DNA from: Ariolimax columbianus
Taxonomy: Eukaryota; Mollusca; Gastropoda; Stylommatophora; Arionidae
DNA: 64,000 nt
Assembly: GCA_036924085.1 (NCBI GenBank)
Contig: JAVGWX010000004.1
Location: 75,333,590-75,397,589, forward strand
Reading direction: 5' to 3'
Position 1 is the first letter of the stretch; every line of letters begins with the position of its first letter. The translations under genes were made by a program, and so were the position numbers. This document shows positions 1 through 11,159 of the stretch, one piece after another. The notes beneath the pieces are model-generated. The model did no database searches. It had not been told where the DNA came from and was given only the letters and a program-made list of their open reading frames with translations.

Positions 1-2
1 AA

Positions 3-200
3 AATGTTTGCAAACGTGACCTGAAGGCGTTGGATATGAACACCTGCAACTGGGAGGAACTTGCCAAAGACAGACCCGACTGGAGGCAGGCTTTGTGTGT
101 TGGTCTGCAGGCAGGGGAAGACAGGATTCGTCAAGATGCAGACTACGAACGTTTGCGGCGAAAGTTAGAGCAACAACTGACTGTCACCTCTATAGCGTGA
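3..200 (+). pseudogene. LINE reverse transcriptase C-terminal tail (partial)
   Basis: An open frame enters from the left edge and stops at 198-200. It reads NVCKRDLKALDMNTCNWEEL, then a DRPDWR motif and a charged, glutamine-rich tail. The CKRDLKAL..W..LA.DR..WR pattern is the extreme C-terminus of animal LINE endonuclease/reverse transcriptases. The same motif recurs, decayed, at about 49150-49260. Only the last 65 residues are present, so whether the element is intact depends on sequence outside the window. It is retroelement debris and not a host gene. Confidence 0.75.
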
Positions 201-621
201 AGTCCATTGTCTCTCGAGACTGACAGGATGCCACTCAAATCATATATAACGTGTAGCGTATAACGTGGTACGTCTAGCGTGGACCGTGTAGCCTAGTCAT
301 CTGTGTGCTAGCTTGCTCCGACTGGGATTTCACCGTGCCAGGGTCAGAAATCATGGACGTTCCTGGCCCGACAGTTCCCTCAGTGGACCCAGCTGTAAAT
401 GGGTACCTGACGTATCAGTTGGGGAAAGTATAAACAGCAAGGAAGGGAACTGGCCACCCCACTTCACGTAGGCTGCGGTAATCTATATCCCCGATGACAA
501 TTGTTGCCAAGCAACCCACATTTACCTCGACATGGACATTCAGGGAAATCAAGACTAATATCACGTTTAGATTGTTTAATGTCAAAGTCAGTACTTCTGT
601 ACGGAACAGAAACTTGGAGAA
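201..621 (+). mobile_element. Probable 3' flank of the LINE, unclassified
   Basis: This non-coding stretch follows the LINE stop codon. It contains text typical of dispersed animal repeats, such as gtaaatgggtacctga at about 394, so it is probably a retroelement 3' UTR or an attached SINE. No gene is seen. Confidence 0.3.
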
Positions 622-885
622 CTTCTTCTTCTTCTTCGTTCATCCTCAGATCAAGGTATCAATGTCTCTTACAGAGGACACCGTTGTTCGTAAGGTTGTT
701 TTATCTCTATTCAGTTTTTGTCTCATATCTGTCTCGCGAGGCCAGTATTGTTCTCTCTTTTCCTGTATGAGGATGCAGCTTTGTAGCATGTGTTCCACGG
801 TCATGATATGCTCCCCTCGTGGGCACCTGTCATCTGTCCCAATCCTCATGTTGTATCCAATCCTCTTCTGTACGGAAGTTATTGG
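622..885 (-). mobile_element. LINE 3' end: RNase H-type LINE, Cys/His C-terminus
   Basis: The minus strand encodes MRIGTDDRCPRGEHIMTVEH followed by a cysteine and a tryptophan block (YWPRETDMRQKL). This matches the conserved C-terminal CPCG..MTAEHLLQ.CP..WP knuckle of I/Nimb-like LINEs seen at 44026-44130. The 3' end on this strand is an AAG-type run, read as cttcttcttcttcttc at 622-638 on the + strand. The second cysteine of CPCG is arginine here (CPRG), so the copy is decayed. It is 5'-truncated to about 260 bp. Confidence 0.75.
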
Positions 886-1422
886 AGTATGTTCCCGTTG
901 TTAATACTCGAGTTTTATCTTCTCCGTTCCTTAGTCTGTAATAGACCCCTTCACCTCCATTGTATGTAACTTTGTTAGATGAGCCATCTGTATATATACG
1001 TGTAATTCATGTTTCTGGTGGGCATAACTCTCCTACGATTATTCTTCTGTGATACATTTCCTTTCCTGAATCTGTCTGAGTTCCCCTTTTCCCCTATTCC
1101 CTCTATGGTTTTCCCCCAATCTCAGGGACCTAGACTTTTTTTCCATGGTGGGATTTGGAATGTTTGTTTTAGATCTCTAACCACTGCCTGGCTTATTATT
1201 TGGCCTGCTCTTGCAAGTTTATTTGTTTTTTTTATATGGAATGATTTCTCTTTAATTCTCCCTCTTCCCATGCGATTTATCCTGTCACGACATCATCTTG
1301 GTCTCATACTTCGATTCGTGTGATGTTATCTTTGAACTTATCTCTGCTTGTTCTTATAGCTCCGGAGAATGACAAAGGCGGAATGAAGACCCATGGAATA
1401 GAAGTCAATAACAACTAGTGGA
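886..1422. other. Unassigned intergenic DNA
   Basis: T-rich sequence with short chance open frames. I recognise no domain, RNA or repeat. Confidence 0.4.
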
Positions 1423-1645
1423 GCAACAGATCAGACGTAGAAAATGGGGTTGGATAGGACACACACGCTACGGAAATCACCATCAAACGTGGCCACACAA
1501 GCTCCGACATGGGATTCACTGGCTAGATGAAGAAAGGTAGACCAAGAAACACCCAGAGAATAGACTGAAAATGCACTTCGGTCCCTGAACTTAACTGGAT
1601 AGAGACGGAAAGGGCATCTCAAGACCGAACTTGAGGAGGGTTGTC
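1423..1645 (+). mobile_element. LINE reverse transcriptase C-terminal fragment
   Basis: Translation gives IRRRKWGWIGHTLRKSPSN, then QALTWDSLA and remnants of a R.TPRE..T.AL..L block. This is the R.RKW.WIGHTLRKP..I..QAL.W segment that closes the reverse transcriptase ORF of a widespread animal LINE clade. Frame disruptions show it is dead. A relative lies at 6017-6195. Confidence 0.75.
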
Positions 1646-1887
1646 AAGGGTCTATGTCCTAAAATTGATGCTAATTTCAGCTGCTGTCTATTTCACATAA
1701 TTGAAATGCTGTAGGTACACAATAGGTTGAGAACGGACAAACGACTTAAGCTCCTGCAATTACTTCCAAGCAATAGTATACCACTGGTCAGCTTGTTTAG
1801 CCAGTCAGCAGTGTCTTGGACACTACACGGATGGAGACCAACCCTTTCTCTGCGGTCAGAGCCCATTAGCCTACAATCGCACATATC

Positions 1888-1978
1888 ACGGTTATGTTAG
1901 TCAGGTTATGTTAGTCAGGTTACGATAGTCATGTTATGTTAGCCAGGTTATGTTAGTCAGGTTATGTTAGTCAGGTCA
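1888..1978. repeat. 14-bp minisatellite, about 6.5 copies
   Basis: Tandem units of ggttatgttagtca with single-base variants (tacgatagtcat, ttagccag). Confidence 0.85.
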
Positions 1979-2834
1979 AAAATACGTATCAAGACTCCCC
2001 CCTCCCCCTCTCCACATCAATAGCACACAGTTGGCTATGGAAACCTGTTCTTTCGTGGCAGTATGGCTAACGATGTGTGGACTGACACTGTGATCTCAGT
2101 ACTGGTGAGCTTACTGACGAGCCTCACACTGCACTACAGCCTGGAGGACCTCGGCCTATCTTACAAAGTACGCCTCTGGATCATCGGAGAACATTAACTC
2201 AAATCCAAGTGACATTAGCATCATCAACAACAACAGCAACAACTAACCCCCAAATAAGCTCCAATTGAAGGGCTGCATGTTGACCACGAGCCGCAGAATT
2301 GAGACACATCCCACCCTGAATTCATCATGAACGCAATATTGCGCAATATAAATGTTTAATTACACAACAGTAGTTTTGCAGTATTAAGTTCTCGCACAAC
2401 CCGCTCGCTATAACAACGACACATCCAAGATAAGATTAAATCCTTAGCACTTTAGAAACTCAACATTGAAGGCAGTTTGTCTCTTAGGACTTAGTTTGAC
2501 ACACCAACTACATTACGACAAATTGACAAGGGACTTATCTGAGAAGAAAAAAAACGCCATCGAATACGCATCAAAATTTGGAAAATGGACGCACGAAAAG
2601 GTCAGAATGTAATTGTAGCTGATACGAGTTCTAATTTTGTTGTTTTGGTAGCTATTTTGTAATTGTTGAGGCTGAAATATATTTATTATTCCGTTTAACA
2701 AAATGGATCATGTTGTTTCTAGTTGGCACTTGTAGTTGATGTCTGTCTTGAATAGCCTTTTCATTCGCAGAAACTATCTTAATCCTTTCGTATTTATTTT
2801 CCTACTTCGATATTTAGTTGCACTTGTTTATAAC

Positions 2835-2838
<4 letters not shown>
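1979..2838. other. Unassigned DNA with one short open frame
   Basis: No recognised gene. An ATG at 2063 opens a 44-codon frame (MANDVWTDTVISVL...), and a GT donor-like gtgagc follows at 2105. It has no family resemblance I can name, and joining it to the dispanin gene would be speculation. Confidence 0.3.

Positions 2839-2909
<71 letters not shown>
2839..2909. repeat. (TA)n microsatellite
   Basis: About 70 bp of alternating TA with one interruption near the 3' end. Confidence 0.95.
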
Positions 2910-2914
<5 letters not shown>

Positions 2915-2915
<1 letters not shown>

Positions 2916-3215
2916 ATATATACATCTTTTTGTTTCTAGCATATGATTTATAGATACATCTATTTGTTTCTAGCATACATTCTATACATACATCTTTTTG
3001 TTTCTAGCATATGTTCTATAAGTAAGTATTTTTGTTTCTAGCATATGATCTATAGATACATCTTTTTGTTTCTAGCATATGTTCTATATATACATCTTTT
3101 TGTTTCTAGTATATGTTCTATAGATAAGTCTTTTTATTTCTAGTATATGTTCTATAGATAAGTCTTGTTTCTAGCAAATGTTCTGTAGATAAGTCTTTTG
3201 TTTCTAGTTTATGTT
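2915..3215. repeat. 33-34-bp minisatellite, about 9 copies
   Basis: The units contain ttttgtttctagcatatg followed by ttctatagata and a short spacer. Variation between units is mostly single-base. A much more degenerate array of the same pattern lies at 4365-4925. Confidence 0.85.
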
Positions 3216-3227
3216 CTGTCATTACCA

Positions 3228-3338
3228 TCATCTGGTTGATCAGTCATAAGACTGGTTGTAGTCTGAGTATATCTCTCCATTTGGCCCTATCTTCTGGTTG
3301 ATCAGTCCTAAGACTGGTTGTAAGGTAGTCTGAGTATG
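3228..3338. repeat. Imperfect direct duplication of about 68 bp
   Basis: The string ctggttgatcagtc..taagactggttgta occurs at about 3231 and 3294, each followed by tctgagtat. This is a two-copy repeat in non-coding DNA. Confidence 0.7.
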
Positions 3339-3425
3339 CCTGTTAATTTGAACAATCCTCTGCAACACTCTTCATTTCAGCATAAGTTCGAACATTAGTG
3401 TTCCTGCATGCCTGAAATGTCAAAG

Positions 3426-3718
3426 TCAATCTTCCTAGCCCTCTCCCTCTTTTCTCCTCGATCTTGCCCTATAACATCTTGTGTAGAAGATGTGCATGTC
3501 GCATACCGTGTCCCAGCCAACTCAATCTTCCTAGCCCTCTCCCTCTTTTCTCCTCGATCTTGCCCTATAACATCTTGTGTAGAAGATGTGCATGTCGCAT
3601 ACCGTGTCCCAGCCAACTCAATCTTCCTAGCCCTCTCCCTCTTTTCTCCTCTATCTTGCCCTCTAACATCTTGTGTAGAAGATGTCCATGTCGCATACTG
3701 TGTCCCAGCCAACTCAAT
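3426..3718. repeat. 96-bp tandem repeat, 3 copies
   Basis: Units start at 3426, 3522 and 3618 (tcaatcttcctagccctctc), exactly 96 bp apart and nearly identical. Because 96 is a multiple of 3, open frames run through the array on both strands. The units include tgtgtagaagatgtgcatgt. The open frames look like a by-product of the repeat and not a gene. Confidence 0.9.
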
Positions 3719-4364
3719 CTTCGTTTGTATATTTTCAATATTTATCTTCGGGCGCCTAGTTCAGTGAGGACATTGTCGTTGGATCTACTTTTCTGTCCAA
3801 CTCACTCTTTCCCTTCTACGGTAGCATCACATCAACCGCTTGCTAAACTTTTTCTATCCTACCACGTTTCAGCGCAATTAAACGCAATTAGCCATTTATG
3901 AGTAGAGATTATTCTTTTTCTCATATCTTTCCAAATATTCTATGAGATATGTCATTTTCTATTCTTCTCTGAAGGCTATTTTAGCCAATGCAAACCCTGT
4001 ATTAATTTTCTTTTAATTTCTGGCATTTTCTGTTATGGTTTGTTCCAATTAAACTTCTTTACTTGTTCGATTATTTATCAATTGATAGATTTATTCATTT
4101 GTCTACATGCCTTGCCATTTACCATGATCTTTGCCTTCCATGTATACATTCAGAATTTATATATATATATATATATTTATATACTTGTCTTCAAGAAGAT
4201 TTTTTATAAACAATGATATATCTTAATTATTTATATTCTATAGTTAAAGAAATTTGTTTTTAGGAATGCAACTGGTCACACTATATCAAACAAGCTGTGT
4301 CCTGGCACAATGAAGTTTCTAACACTTCATCCATGTGTGCAGTTTATGCCATGGTACAATTATT
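3719..4364. other. AT-rich unassigned DNA
   Basis: AT-rich sequence with a short TA run near 4159-4175. No gene is recognised. Confidence 0.4.
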
Positions 4365-4925
4365 GAATTGTCTTTAGATAAGTCTATTTGTTTCCAGAAT
4401 ATGTTTTATAAACAAATCTATTTGTTTCTATCTTTTGTTCTATAGATAAATACTCTATGTTTGTTCTGTAGATAAATTTGATTTATATCTTTTGTTTAAC
4501 AGATACGTCTACTTGCTTCTACCCTAATTCTATTAATGCATTTATTTGTTTCAAATTTTTTGTTTTATAGATAAATCTGTTTACTTCTATCCTTAATTCT
4601 ATCAATAAATGTATTTGTTTCTATCTTCTGTTCAACAAAAAAGTCTACTTGTTTCTACCCTTAATTCTATAAATAAATTTATTTTTCTCCTGTTTTAGTT
4701 GTTCTATAGATGAATCTGCTTCTATCCTTAGTTTTATAGATAAATATACTTGTTTCTATTTTTTTGTTCTATAGATACATTTAATTGTTTCCATATTTTG
4801 TTCTAAAAATACATTTATTTATTTTTTATTTATTTAGTTCAATAGATAAATCTGTTTGCTTCTATCCTCAGTTCTATAGATACATTTATTTGTTTCTATA
4901 TTTTGTTCTGTAGACGCATTTATCA
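4365..4925. repeat. Decayed array related to the 33-bp repeat
   Basis: It carries repeating ttctatagataaatct and tttgtttctat blocks at irregular 30-70 bp spacing. The wording is the same as the 2915-3215 array but diverged and interrupted, as expected of an older relative. Confidence 0.65.
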
Positions 4926-4929
4926 GTGA

Positions 4930-5701
4930 CTATCTCTCCTCTATCCCGTGTCTATCTCTCCTCTATCCAGTGTCTATCTCTCCTCTATCCCGTGTCTATC
5001 TCTCCTATATGCCGTGTCTATCTCTCCTCTATCCCGTGTCTATCTATCCTCTATCAGTGTCTATCTCTCCTCTATCCCGTGTCTATCTCTCCTCTATCAG
5101 TGTCTATCTCTCCTCTATCCCGTGTCTATCTCTCCCTTATCTCGTTTCTATCTCTCCTCTATCCCATGTCTATCTCTCCTCTATCCCGTGCCTATCTCTC
5201 CTCTATCCCGTGCCTATCTCTCCGCTATACCGTGTCTATCTCTCCTCTATCAGTGTCTATCTCTCCTCTATCCCGTGTCTATCTCTCCTCTATCCCGTGT
5301 CTATCTCTCCTATATCCCGTGTCTATATCTCCTCTATCCCGTGTCTATCTCTCATATTTTCCGTGTCTATCTCTCCTCTATCCCGTGTCTATATCTCCTC
5401 TATCAGTGTCTATCTCTCCTCTATCAGTGTCTATCTCTCCTCTATGCCGTTTCTATCTCTCCTATATCTTGTGTCTATCTCTCCTCTATGCCGTGTCTAT
5501 CTCTCCTATATCCCGTGTCTATCTATCCCGTGTCTATCTCCACTCTATCCCGTGTCTATCTCTCATCTATTCCGTGTCTATCTCTCCTCTATTCCGTGTC
5601 TATCTCTCCTCTATCCCGTGTCTAATCTTCTCTATCCCGTGTCTATCTCTCTTCTATCCGTGTCTATCTCTTCTCTATCCGTATCTATCTCTCCTCTATC
5701 C
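4930..5701. repeat. 22-bp minisatellite, about 35 copies
   Basis: The unit is tatctctcctctatcccg plus tgtc, with short variants lacking cccg (ctatcagtgtc). A unit of 22 bp steps through all three frames, and no stop appears in any, so three overlapping + strand open frames of 225-265 codons exist. They reflect the repeat and not a coding gene. Confidence 0.93.
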
Positions 5702-6016
5702 AGCTAGATGCCAGTGGGACTAGATGCCAGATGGACTAGATTCCAGATGGACTAGATGCCAGATGGACTAGATGCCAGTGGGACTAGATGCCAGTGGGAC
5801 TAGATGCCAGATGGACTAGATGCCAGATGGACTAGATGCCAGATGGACTAGATGCCAGTAGGACTAGATGCCAGTGGGACTAGATGCCAGTGGGACTAGA
5901 TGCCAGATGGACTAGATGCCAGTAGGACTAGATGCCAGATGGACTAGATGCCAGTAGGACTAGATGCCAGATGGACTAGATGCCAGATGGACTAGATGCC
6001 AGTGGGACTAGATGCA
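5702..6016. repeat. 16-bp minisatellite, about 19 copies
   Basis: Two unit types alternate, actagatgccagatgg and actagatgccagtggg (or gtag). The array begins where the 22-bp array ends and runs into a LINE fragment. Confidence 0.93.
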
Positions 6017-6200
6017 TAGTGAAAACGTTGGCGATGGATAGGACATACATTAAGGAAACAGATGATAACATTGCAAGGCATTCCCTGTTCTGGGATCCTC
6101 AGAGCAAGAGAAGTAGAGGCATGCCTAAGTACTCATGGACAAGGGAAGCGAAGAGGAGCGATTGGTGTCGGAGTGTAAATCGAGAGGAAGCTTGATTTGC
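6017..6200 (+). mobile_element. LINE reverse transcriptase C-terminal fragment
   Basis: The frame reads TDDNIARHSLFWDPQSKRSR, then GMPKYSWTREAKRSDW. This corresponds to the WIGHTLRKP.DNIARHSLFWDPQGKR.RGRPK.SWRRE segment of animal LINE reverse transcriptases. It is homologous to the fragment at 1423-1645. The preceding WIGHTLRK stretch is frameshifted (WRWIGHTLRKQ in another frame), so the copy is broken. Confidence 0.75.
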
Positions 6201-6345
6201 AATACCGTCATACCGGGTTCGAAATAACTTCATGTCCAGTTTTACAGGCCATGTCGGAGATTTTTCTCGGTATGACCACTTCTTCATGTACAGAAAGGAT
6301 CGACTCAACTACTGTACTGCAAAACTGATACAGTGGAAGACATTA
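6183..6345 (+). mobile_element. SINE-like fragment with B-box-like motif
   Basis: accgggttcgaaataac at 6209 resembles a tRNA B box. It is followed by a tail (gtccagttttacaggccatg...) that resembles the repeat at 57645-57760 in order and wording. This is a probable tRNA-derived SINE remnant. Confidence 0.45.
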
Positions 6346-6394
6346 CAAACAGATACACACACGACACGGACTCACACACTGGTCAATACGTGCA

Positions 6395-6422
6395 CATTAT
6401 AAACACACACACACACACACAT
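6395..6422. repeat. (CA)n microsatellite
   Basis: Short run of acacacacac ending in acatct. Confidence 0.8.
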
Positions 6423-6681
6423 CTATGCACTGAACAATGCGTCAAATATCGCCCAAATTACTGCGGTCTCGGGTGGAAAGGGGAATAATTTTTTGATCAA
6501 ACAACAACAAAGAAAGACTTGGCGAATACTTGTTGAAAACTTATGCTCTGTAGGGAGTTGATAGGTTTTGATTGATTTCATGTTTCAATTTGCATAATCT
6601 GTCTTCGTCTTAATCCTATTATTTTATTCAATCTTATTAATGTTCTCTACATTTGCCATCCCCCGTCCAACCCTGATATAG

Positions 6682-6833
6682 AGCTTCCCCCCGCCTACAG
6701 CAACAACTATAGTGCAGATTATGAACAGCCAATAAATCAACATCCTGTTGCAGCGAACCAGTTTCCCGCAGCAACGAATCAGTATCCCGCAGCAACGAAT
6801 CAGTATCCCGCAGCAACGAACCAGTATGCTGCA
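6682..6833 (+). CDS. Dispanin exon A: N-terminal proline/glutamine-rich region
   Basis: The frame reads ELPPAYSNNYSADYEQPIN, then a four-fold heptad repeat (NQFPAAT, NQYPAAT, NQYPAAT, NQYAA) encoded by a 21-bp tandem repeat. The donor is at 6834 (gtaagt), phase 0, and joins exactly to the next exon. The acceptor is uncertain: AG ends at 6681, 6683 or 6700 (cctacag, with a strong pyrimidine tract). I prefer an upstream one because it keeps a PPAY (PPxY) motif, typical of dispanin N-termini and known elsewhere as a WW-domain ligand. The frame is open further upstream but shows no convincing start Met. The exon sits about 480 bp after a LINE fragment. Confidence 0.7.
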
Positions 6834-6916
6834 GTAAGTATAAAATAAACAGCGACAATGTAACTATGGCCAGGGTTATGTCATGGGGCACATTCGCCTC
6901 TCTGTGTGGCAGGCTA

Positions 6917-7020
6917 CACTTGTCCTTGTCATACACAAAGACCCCGGTAGACCACTCGGATGGCAGGGGTTCTATTCTTGTCCTTGTCATACACAAAGAC
7001 CCCGGCACACCACTCGGATA
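6917..7020. repeat. 58-bp direct duplication in dispanin intron A
   Basis: ttgtccttgtcatacacaaa occurs at 6920 and 6978, each followed by gaccccgg..accactcgga. Two copies. Confidence 0.8.
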
Positions 7021-7034
7021 ATAAAGACCTATTG

Positions 7035-7290
7035 ACTATGTTAAAAACACGCAAGCTTACATGGTCTGGCCTTGTATCTAGATCATGTGGGTTGACCAAA
7101 ACGATCCTGCAATGTACTGTGTGCCTGAGAAACGTAAGAGAGGGAGGCAGAAAAAGTGAAGGGAAGACAACATTAGAGTGGACGGAAAGGTCCATAGATT
7201 AAACAAATATCCTGGAACAAAACCCAGTTGACTGGCGGGAACTGGCTCAACCAACTGCAGTATTGGGCCCTAATGACCTTCCAGGATACG
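7035..7290 (+). mobile_element. LINE reverse transcriptase C-terminal fragment
   Basis: The frame reads LKTRKLTWSGLVSRSCGLTK, then TILQCTV, a G-R-rich stretch and an EWT motif. This is the R.RKL.W.GHV.RS.GLAKTILQGTV..GRRGRQKK.WEDNI.EWT region of another animal LINE clade. A WRELA block follows at about 7238. Substitutions at conserved sites (GHV to GLV) and stops mark it as dead. It lies in the first visible dispanin intron. Confidence 0.75.
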
Positions 7291-8104
7291 TGACTGATGA
7301 GGGTGATAATAACTGTACAGGGATATATGCGATAGATGAAATTTGTGCTTGTAGATACGAGACTGTTCTTGAAATGTTAACATGTTAGGCGCCATTGCAA
7401 CATTTTTAGGTACCATGGCGACCTGGCGCCCGTGATATGTCGTGCCCTGACTTCTGGCATCCCCCACCACCTCGGAGATCGTCTCAAAGAGGCAGATGTG
7501 CAATGTCTTCTGGCCTGCATATCTCCGTCATCCCTAGGGATAATTAATAGAGGACACGCAGCGAAAAACGAGAATGTAATGCTTTTGACTCGTGGATTAG
7601 GGATGCTTTGGTGCAGTTCAAAGCGTATACTACTCTCAGTTATAGACATGCTCCCGTTAACCAGGATGTAAATGGAAGTTGGCGTATTGTTAGGGAAGGA
7701 AAACCGGTCATCACTCTTTAGAATAAATTGAGTTAATCAAGTACTTCATTTCCGGCAACATCATCCGGTATATGATTATCTGTACCTTAACCTTACGTAG
7801 GTCTAACGGAGAGAAGACGAGGGGCCTGTCTGAATAGGCCAGAAGCGGGAACCATCTTCTTTTTCTGTCCTTCTGTTTTTGACAAGAGGCGTCGTAGAAA
7901 GACGGGATTTCTTGATATTGTCATGTGGGACACTTTTGATGTCGTTAGATAGAACATCCTGAATGGGACTTTAGGCACATTCGATCCACCGGCATCGAGG
8001 TCGGTCTTTTTCATGTGAACCAGAAACCTGCACAAGGTATGTTTACTATGCAGGCTGGTCATAATGCATTCTGACTAAATTACCAAACCACTTGATTGTT
8101 GTTG
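7291..8104. other. Intron DNA, unassigned
   Basis: No gene, RNA or repeat family is recognised. The chance open frames on both strands have no domain resemblance. Confidence 0.4.
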
Positions 8105-8105
8105 T

Positions 8106-8133
8106 TGTTTTTTTTTTGGGGGGGGGGGGGGAG
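8106..8133. repeat. Homopolymer block T9 then G12
   Basis: A gttgttgtt run leads into a T run and then about 12 G. Confidence 0.85.
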
Positions 8134-8136
8134 AGC

Positions 8137-8580
8137 TAATGTATTTCTCCTATTTTAACCAACTTCCCCATAACATAAAGAACGGAAGTTGTGTACAACA
8201 TCATCTGCCTGTGTGAACTGATTATCAAATGTTCACGAATTCTCGAATGGCCTACCAAAAACGTGAATACGTTAAGTAATTTCCAAAATAACATTTGTTG
8301 TCACCATTCGATATCCAACCAAAGGTATTTAACTGCTTGCTCTGCTGGAATATATATTTATATGATTTGTGTCCCTTCTAATTTTGACGAATCCTAAAAT
8401 AATGATACTCCTGCAGTCACAAATACCTACCAAAAAAAAACAAACAAACAAACAAAACACACACACACACAAAACACCAAAAAAAACAACAAACAAACAT
8501 TCCTTAGCGTAAATAAAAGCTTGTGCAGCAAAACGCGTTTTTTAAATATTTACTTATTTTACAAGATTTTACTGTATTTA
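8137..8580. repeat. Dispersed repeat J, copy 1
   Basis: tttctcctattttaaccaac at 8145 plus ttccccataac recurs at 55600. The block taaataaaagctt at about 8510, followed by an acttattt stretch, recurs at 10768 and at 56010. A CA/CAAA-rich low-complexity run lies between them at 8430-8500. This is an unclassified dispersed repeat with no coding. Confidence 0.5.
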
Positions 8581-10760
8581 ATTTGGCCGTTCTTTTTTAA
8601 CGAACTTGTACATAATCCGGAGAGTATGGCAGGGTTAACGTTATTGCCCGTCCTAAGTCAGGGAACTATTTATTTATATACATGAAAGAGTTAACCCCCT
8701 TTTTATTCTATCACCACTTAATATTCCTTACCACTATCACTCCTTAGCTCACACATTAATTAAACCCCTAACAATTCTTTAAACAACAGCAAAACAGTGA
8801 ATGTTTTTTTGTTAAATATTAAACACATTATAATAGTATGTTAAGCATGAGACGAGTTTTGTTATCTAACTAACTAACTATAATGACTTTCAAGCGTTGC
8901 ATGCAATTAGCACATGCCTTTCTCTTGCACTAACATTACCCTGAGCCATATCACATAGTCGGATCTAGCAATTCTACTATTCACCGTCTATATCCTTGTG
9001 CGTTGATACAATGCTGCCTAACTGCTTGTTCTCAGTCCCAATCTCTCTGTCCTCGCTTGTCTGGTGGCCTTATGTTCCACCTCTCCACCTCTCAGCTTAT
9101 ACAACTTAGATGTCTTCTGAGCCTCCTGTCTCGTTTCAACGTCAGGAAGATGTCTACAGGGATCAGATCTGCTGGCTGTTCTTCTTACGTCGGCTGTTGT
9201 GCTTGTGCCTATGATAGAGGACAGTTATTCTGTTACCGTGGTTGTCAGGTGAAAGTAACACATGTGTCACGACGTGTTGTCCAGGACGACAGCTTCCTGT
9301 TGAAGCAGCACGTCTCCCTCTGACGAGAATTCAGACGAATGCCACTCAGGGACTTGGAAGTCGGGAAACGGGTGACAAGTGTTTGCAGCGACTCGAACAG
9401 AACATCACACACAGACAGATTCGTACACGTGCGTGGTCTCTCGTTGACTTTCAGTGTTGGTCTGCTTCGGTGGCTTCTAATTCAAACTTTCTATTCTTGT
9501 CCCTCACTGGCTATATTATGTAGTCTATTTTAGCTACTTGTTTTCGTCTATCTCCTACCTACTGACTGCACGGTAGTCTTCTCTTCTCTGCTCTTTCTCA
9601 TTCCCGGAACCCTACTACCCCAGCTTATAATCTAATCTGCCCGCTTTGGTCAATGACTCGTGTTTGTCTTAAGTTCATTCCAGTGTTGCCAGAGAACGGA
9701 TAACTTGTTTTTTAATCTACTATGTGACCTAGAAGGTCGTGGAATTACCAGTCGAAATGGTAGAGGTACCTATTTTGGCTGGACAGTCTTAAACTGTATT
9801 GTTTGAGAATTAAGGACAATGCCCCGTTCAATGAACTCAACCTCTCAGGCAGGGTTCTCAAGTTATGTGTGGATACCACGAACGGTATTTTCAGGGCTTC
9901 CCTGACGTTGGCTCGTTGGACCCTTGTTACTCTGTAACAAGAGCTAACGTTATGTACACAGGCTCTACTAGTGCGACCTGATAATTTATCAAAGTTACAC
10001 TCGTGTAGTGTCCCCGCACAACCCAGAAAAAAAATTGTCTTAATCTTAGTCTTTGCACTGGCTGCAGCCAGTCTTTTTTGGTGTAACTGTGAAATAAAGA
10101 CATGGGACTATAAAGGACCAAAACACGTCACCCGGGAGAGAGGCCCAACACATCACTCACGCACTGAATGACGTCCCTACGATCTCTTGCGGTTATGGCA
10201 AAGGCAAGACACACAACGATACCTGTCATCCCCTCTCCGCTGCCTAGAGGGATACCTGTCTACGAGACAGGCTTCGGAAGTAAACCCTGAAAAAAAATAT
10301 ACATCTTGTGCAGTTTTTTCCTTACTGTAATCTAAATTACCGCGTAAATCACACATTTTAACGGACAAAACATGAGAAAAGATTGTCCACACGACTGAAC
10401 AAAAAGACTGGTCTTCATCAGACGTGATGAACGAACATCATCATCAGTCTTAGTCAACCTGAACCACTGCAGTGGCGGATGCCCCTGTTTAGGTTCCAGC
10501 TATTGCGTGAGCCGGGACGAGGATTTTCAGTTTGGTGGGCTAGGCTGGAAGAGCTTATTAATACTCTGAGCTGGGACAAGCGTGGCGGGAGGGGAGGGGG
10601 GGGCGGTTAACCGACGCGCGAGTCCATCTTAATATACTCAAACACTAGAGCTAAGTAGACCAGTAGCCTGTTTAGCGCCATCTTTGCTGCTCTTAACAAG
10701 TTGAGTCTTATGACATTCTCTCAGTGGGGACAGTGGTGCTATTATGGTTTTTATCATACA
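8581..10760. other. Intron DNA, mostly unassigned
   Basis: About 2.2 kb without a recognised gene or mobile protein. The open frames at 9003-9323 and 9242-9523 overlap each other and have no family signature. ctaactaactaacta at 8866 is a tiny 4-bp repeat. A G-rich spot (ggggaggggggggcgg) lies near 10590. Confidence 0.4.
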
Positions 10761-10763
10761 CAT

Positions 10764-10832
10764 GTATACTATAAATAAAAGCTTTTATCGACAAACGTAG
10801 TTTTGTCATATATTACTTGTTTTAATTGTTTC
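10764..10832. repeat. Dispersed repeat J, copy 2 (fragment)
   Basis: taaataaaagcttttatcga, then acaaacgtagtttt and attacttgtttt, match copies at about 8510 and 56005. AT-rich simple-like DNA follows to about 10960. Confidence 0.5.
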
Positions 10833-11159
10833 ACTGAAATATCACAGACACTTGACTTACGTAGATGACGCATAAACTCGTAAATACGTTTTATTATTAT
10901 TCTATACAGTATAATATTATTGCTATTATAATAATTATTGTTATCGTGTTGTTATTATTTATACAATGCACTGATGTACCGTGTATATACCGCAAATTAT
11001 ACGTATAGTGTAATTTGCATTGTTATTGAGTGTGCTACTTGTGTAGGGCATGATCCTACATACATATGCTTGACTTACTCAGCATTCGATAAACTTGCTG
11101 AAGTCGATAACTGCCTGTTCTATGTAACACATTCGGGGAACTGAGACGTTAGTCTAGTC

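Noticed and set aside
2063..2104. Possible first exon of the dispanin gene (MANDVWTDTVISVL then gtgagc)
   Set aside because: Only a short ATG frame before a GT. No dispanin-like composition, and the acceptor phase at exon A is itself unsettled.
4926..5723. Three overlapping + frames of 225-265 codons rich in Ser/Leu/Tyr
   Set aside because: A 22-bp repeat read in three frames. All three being open argues against any of them coding.
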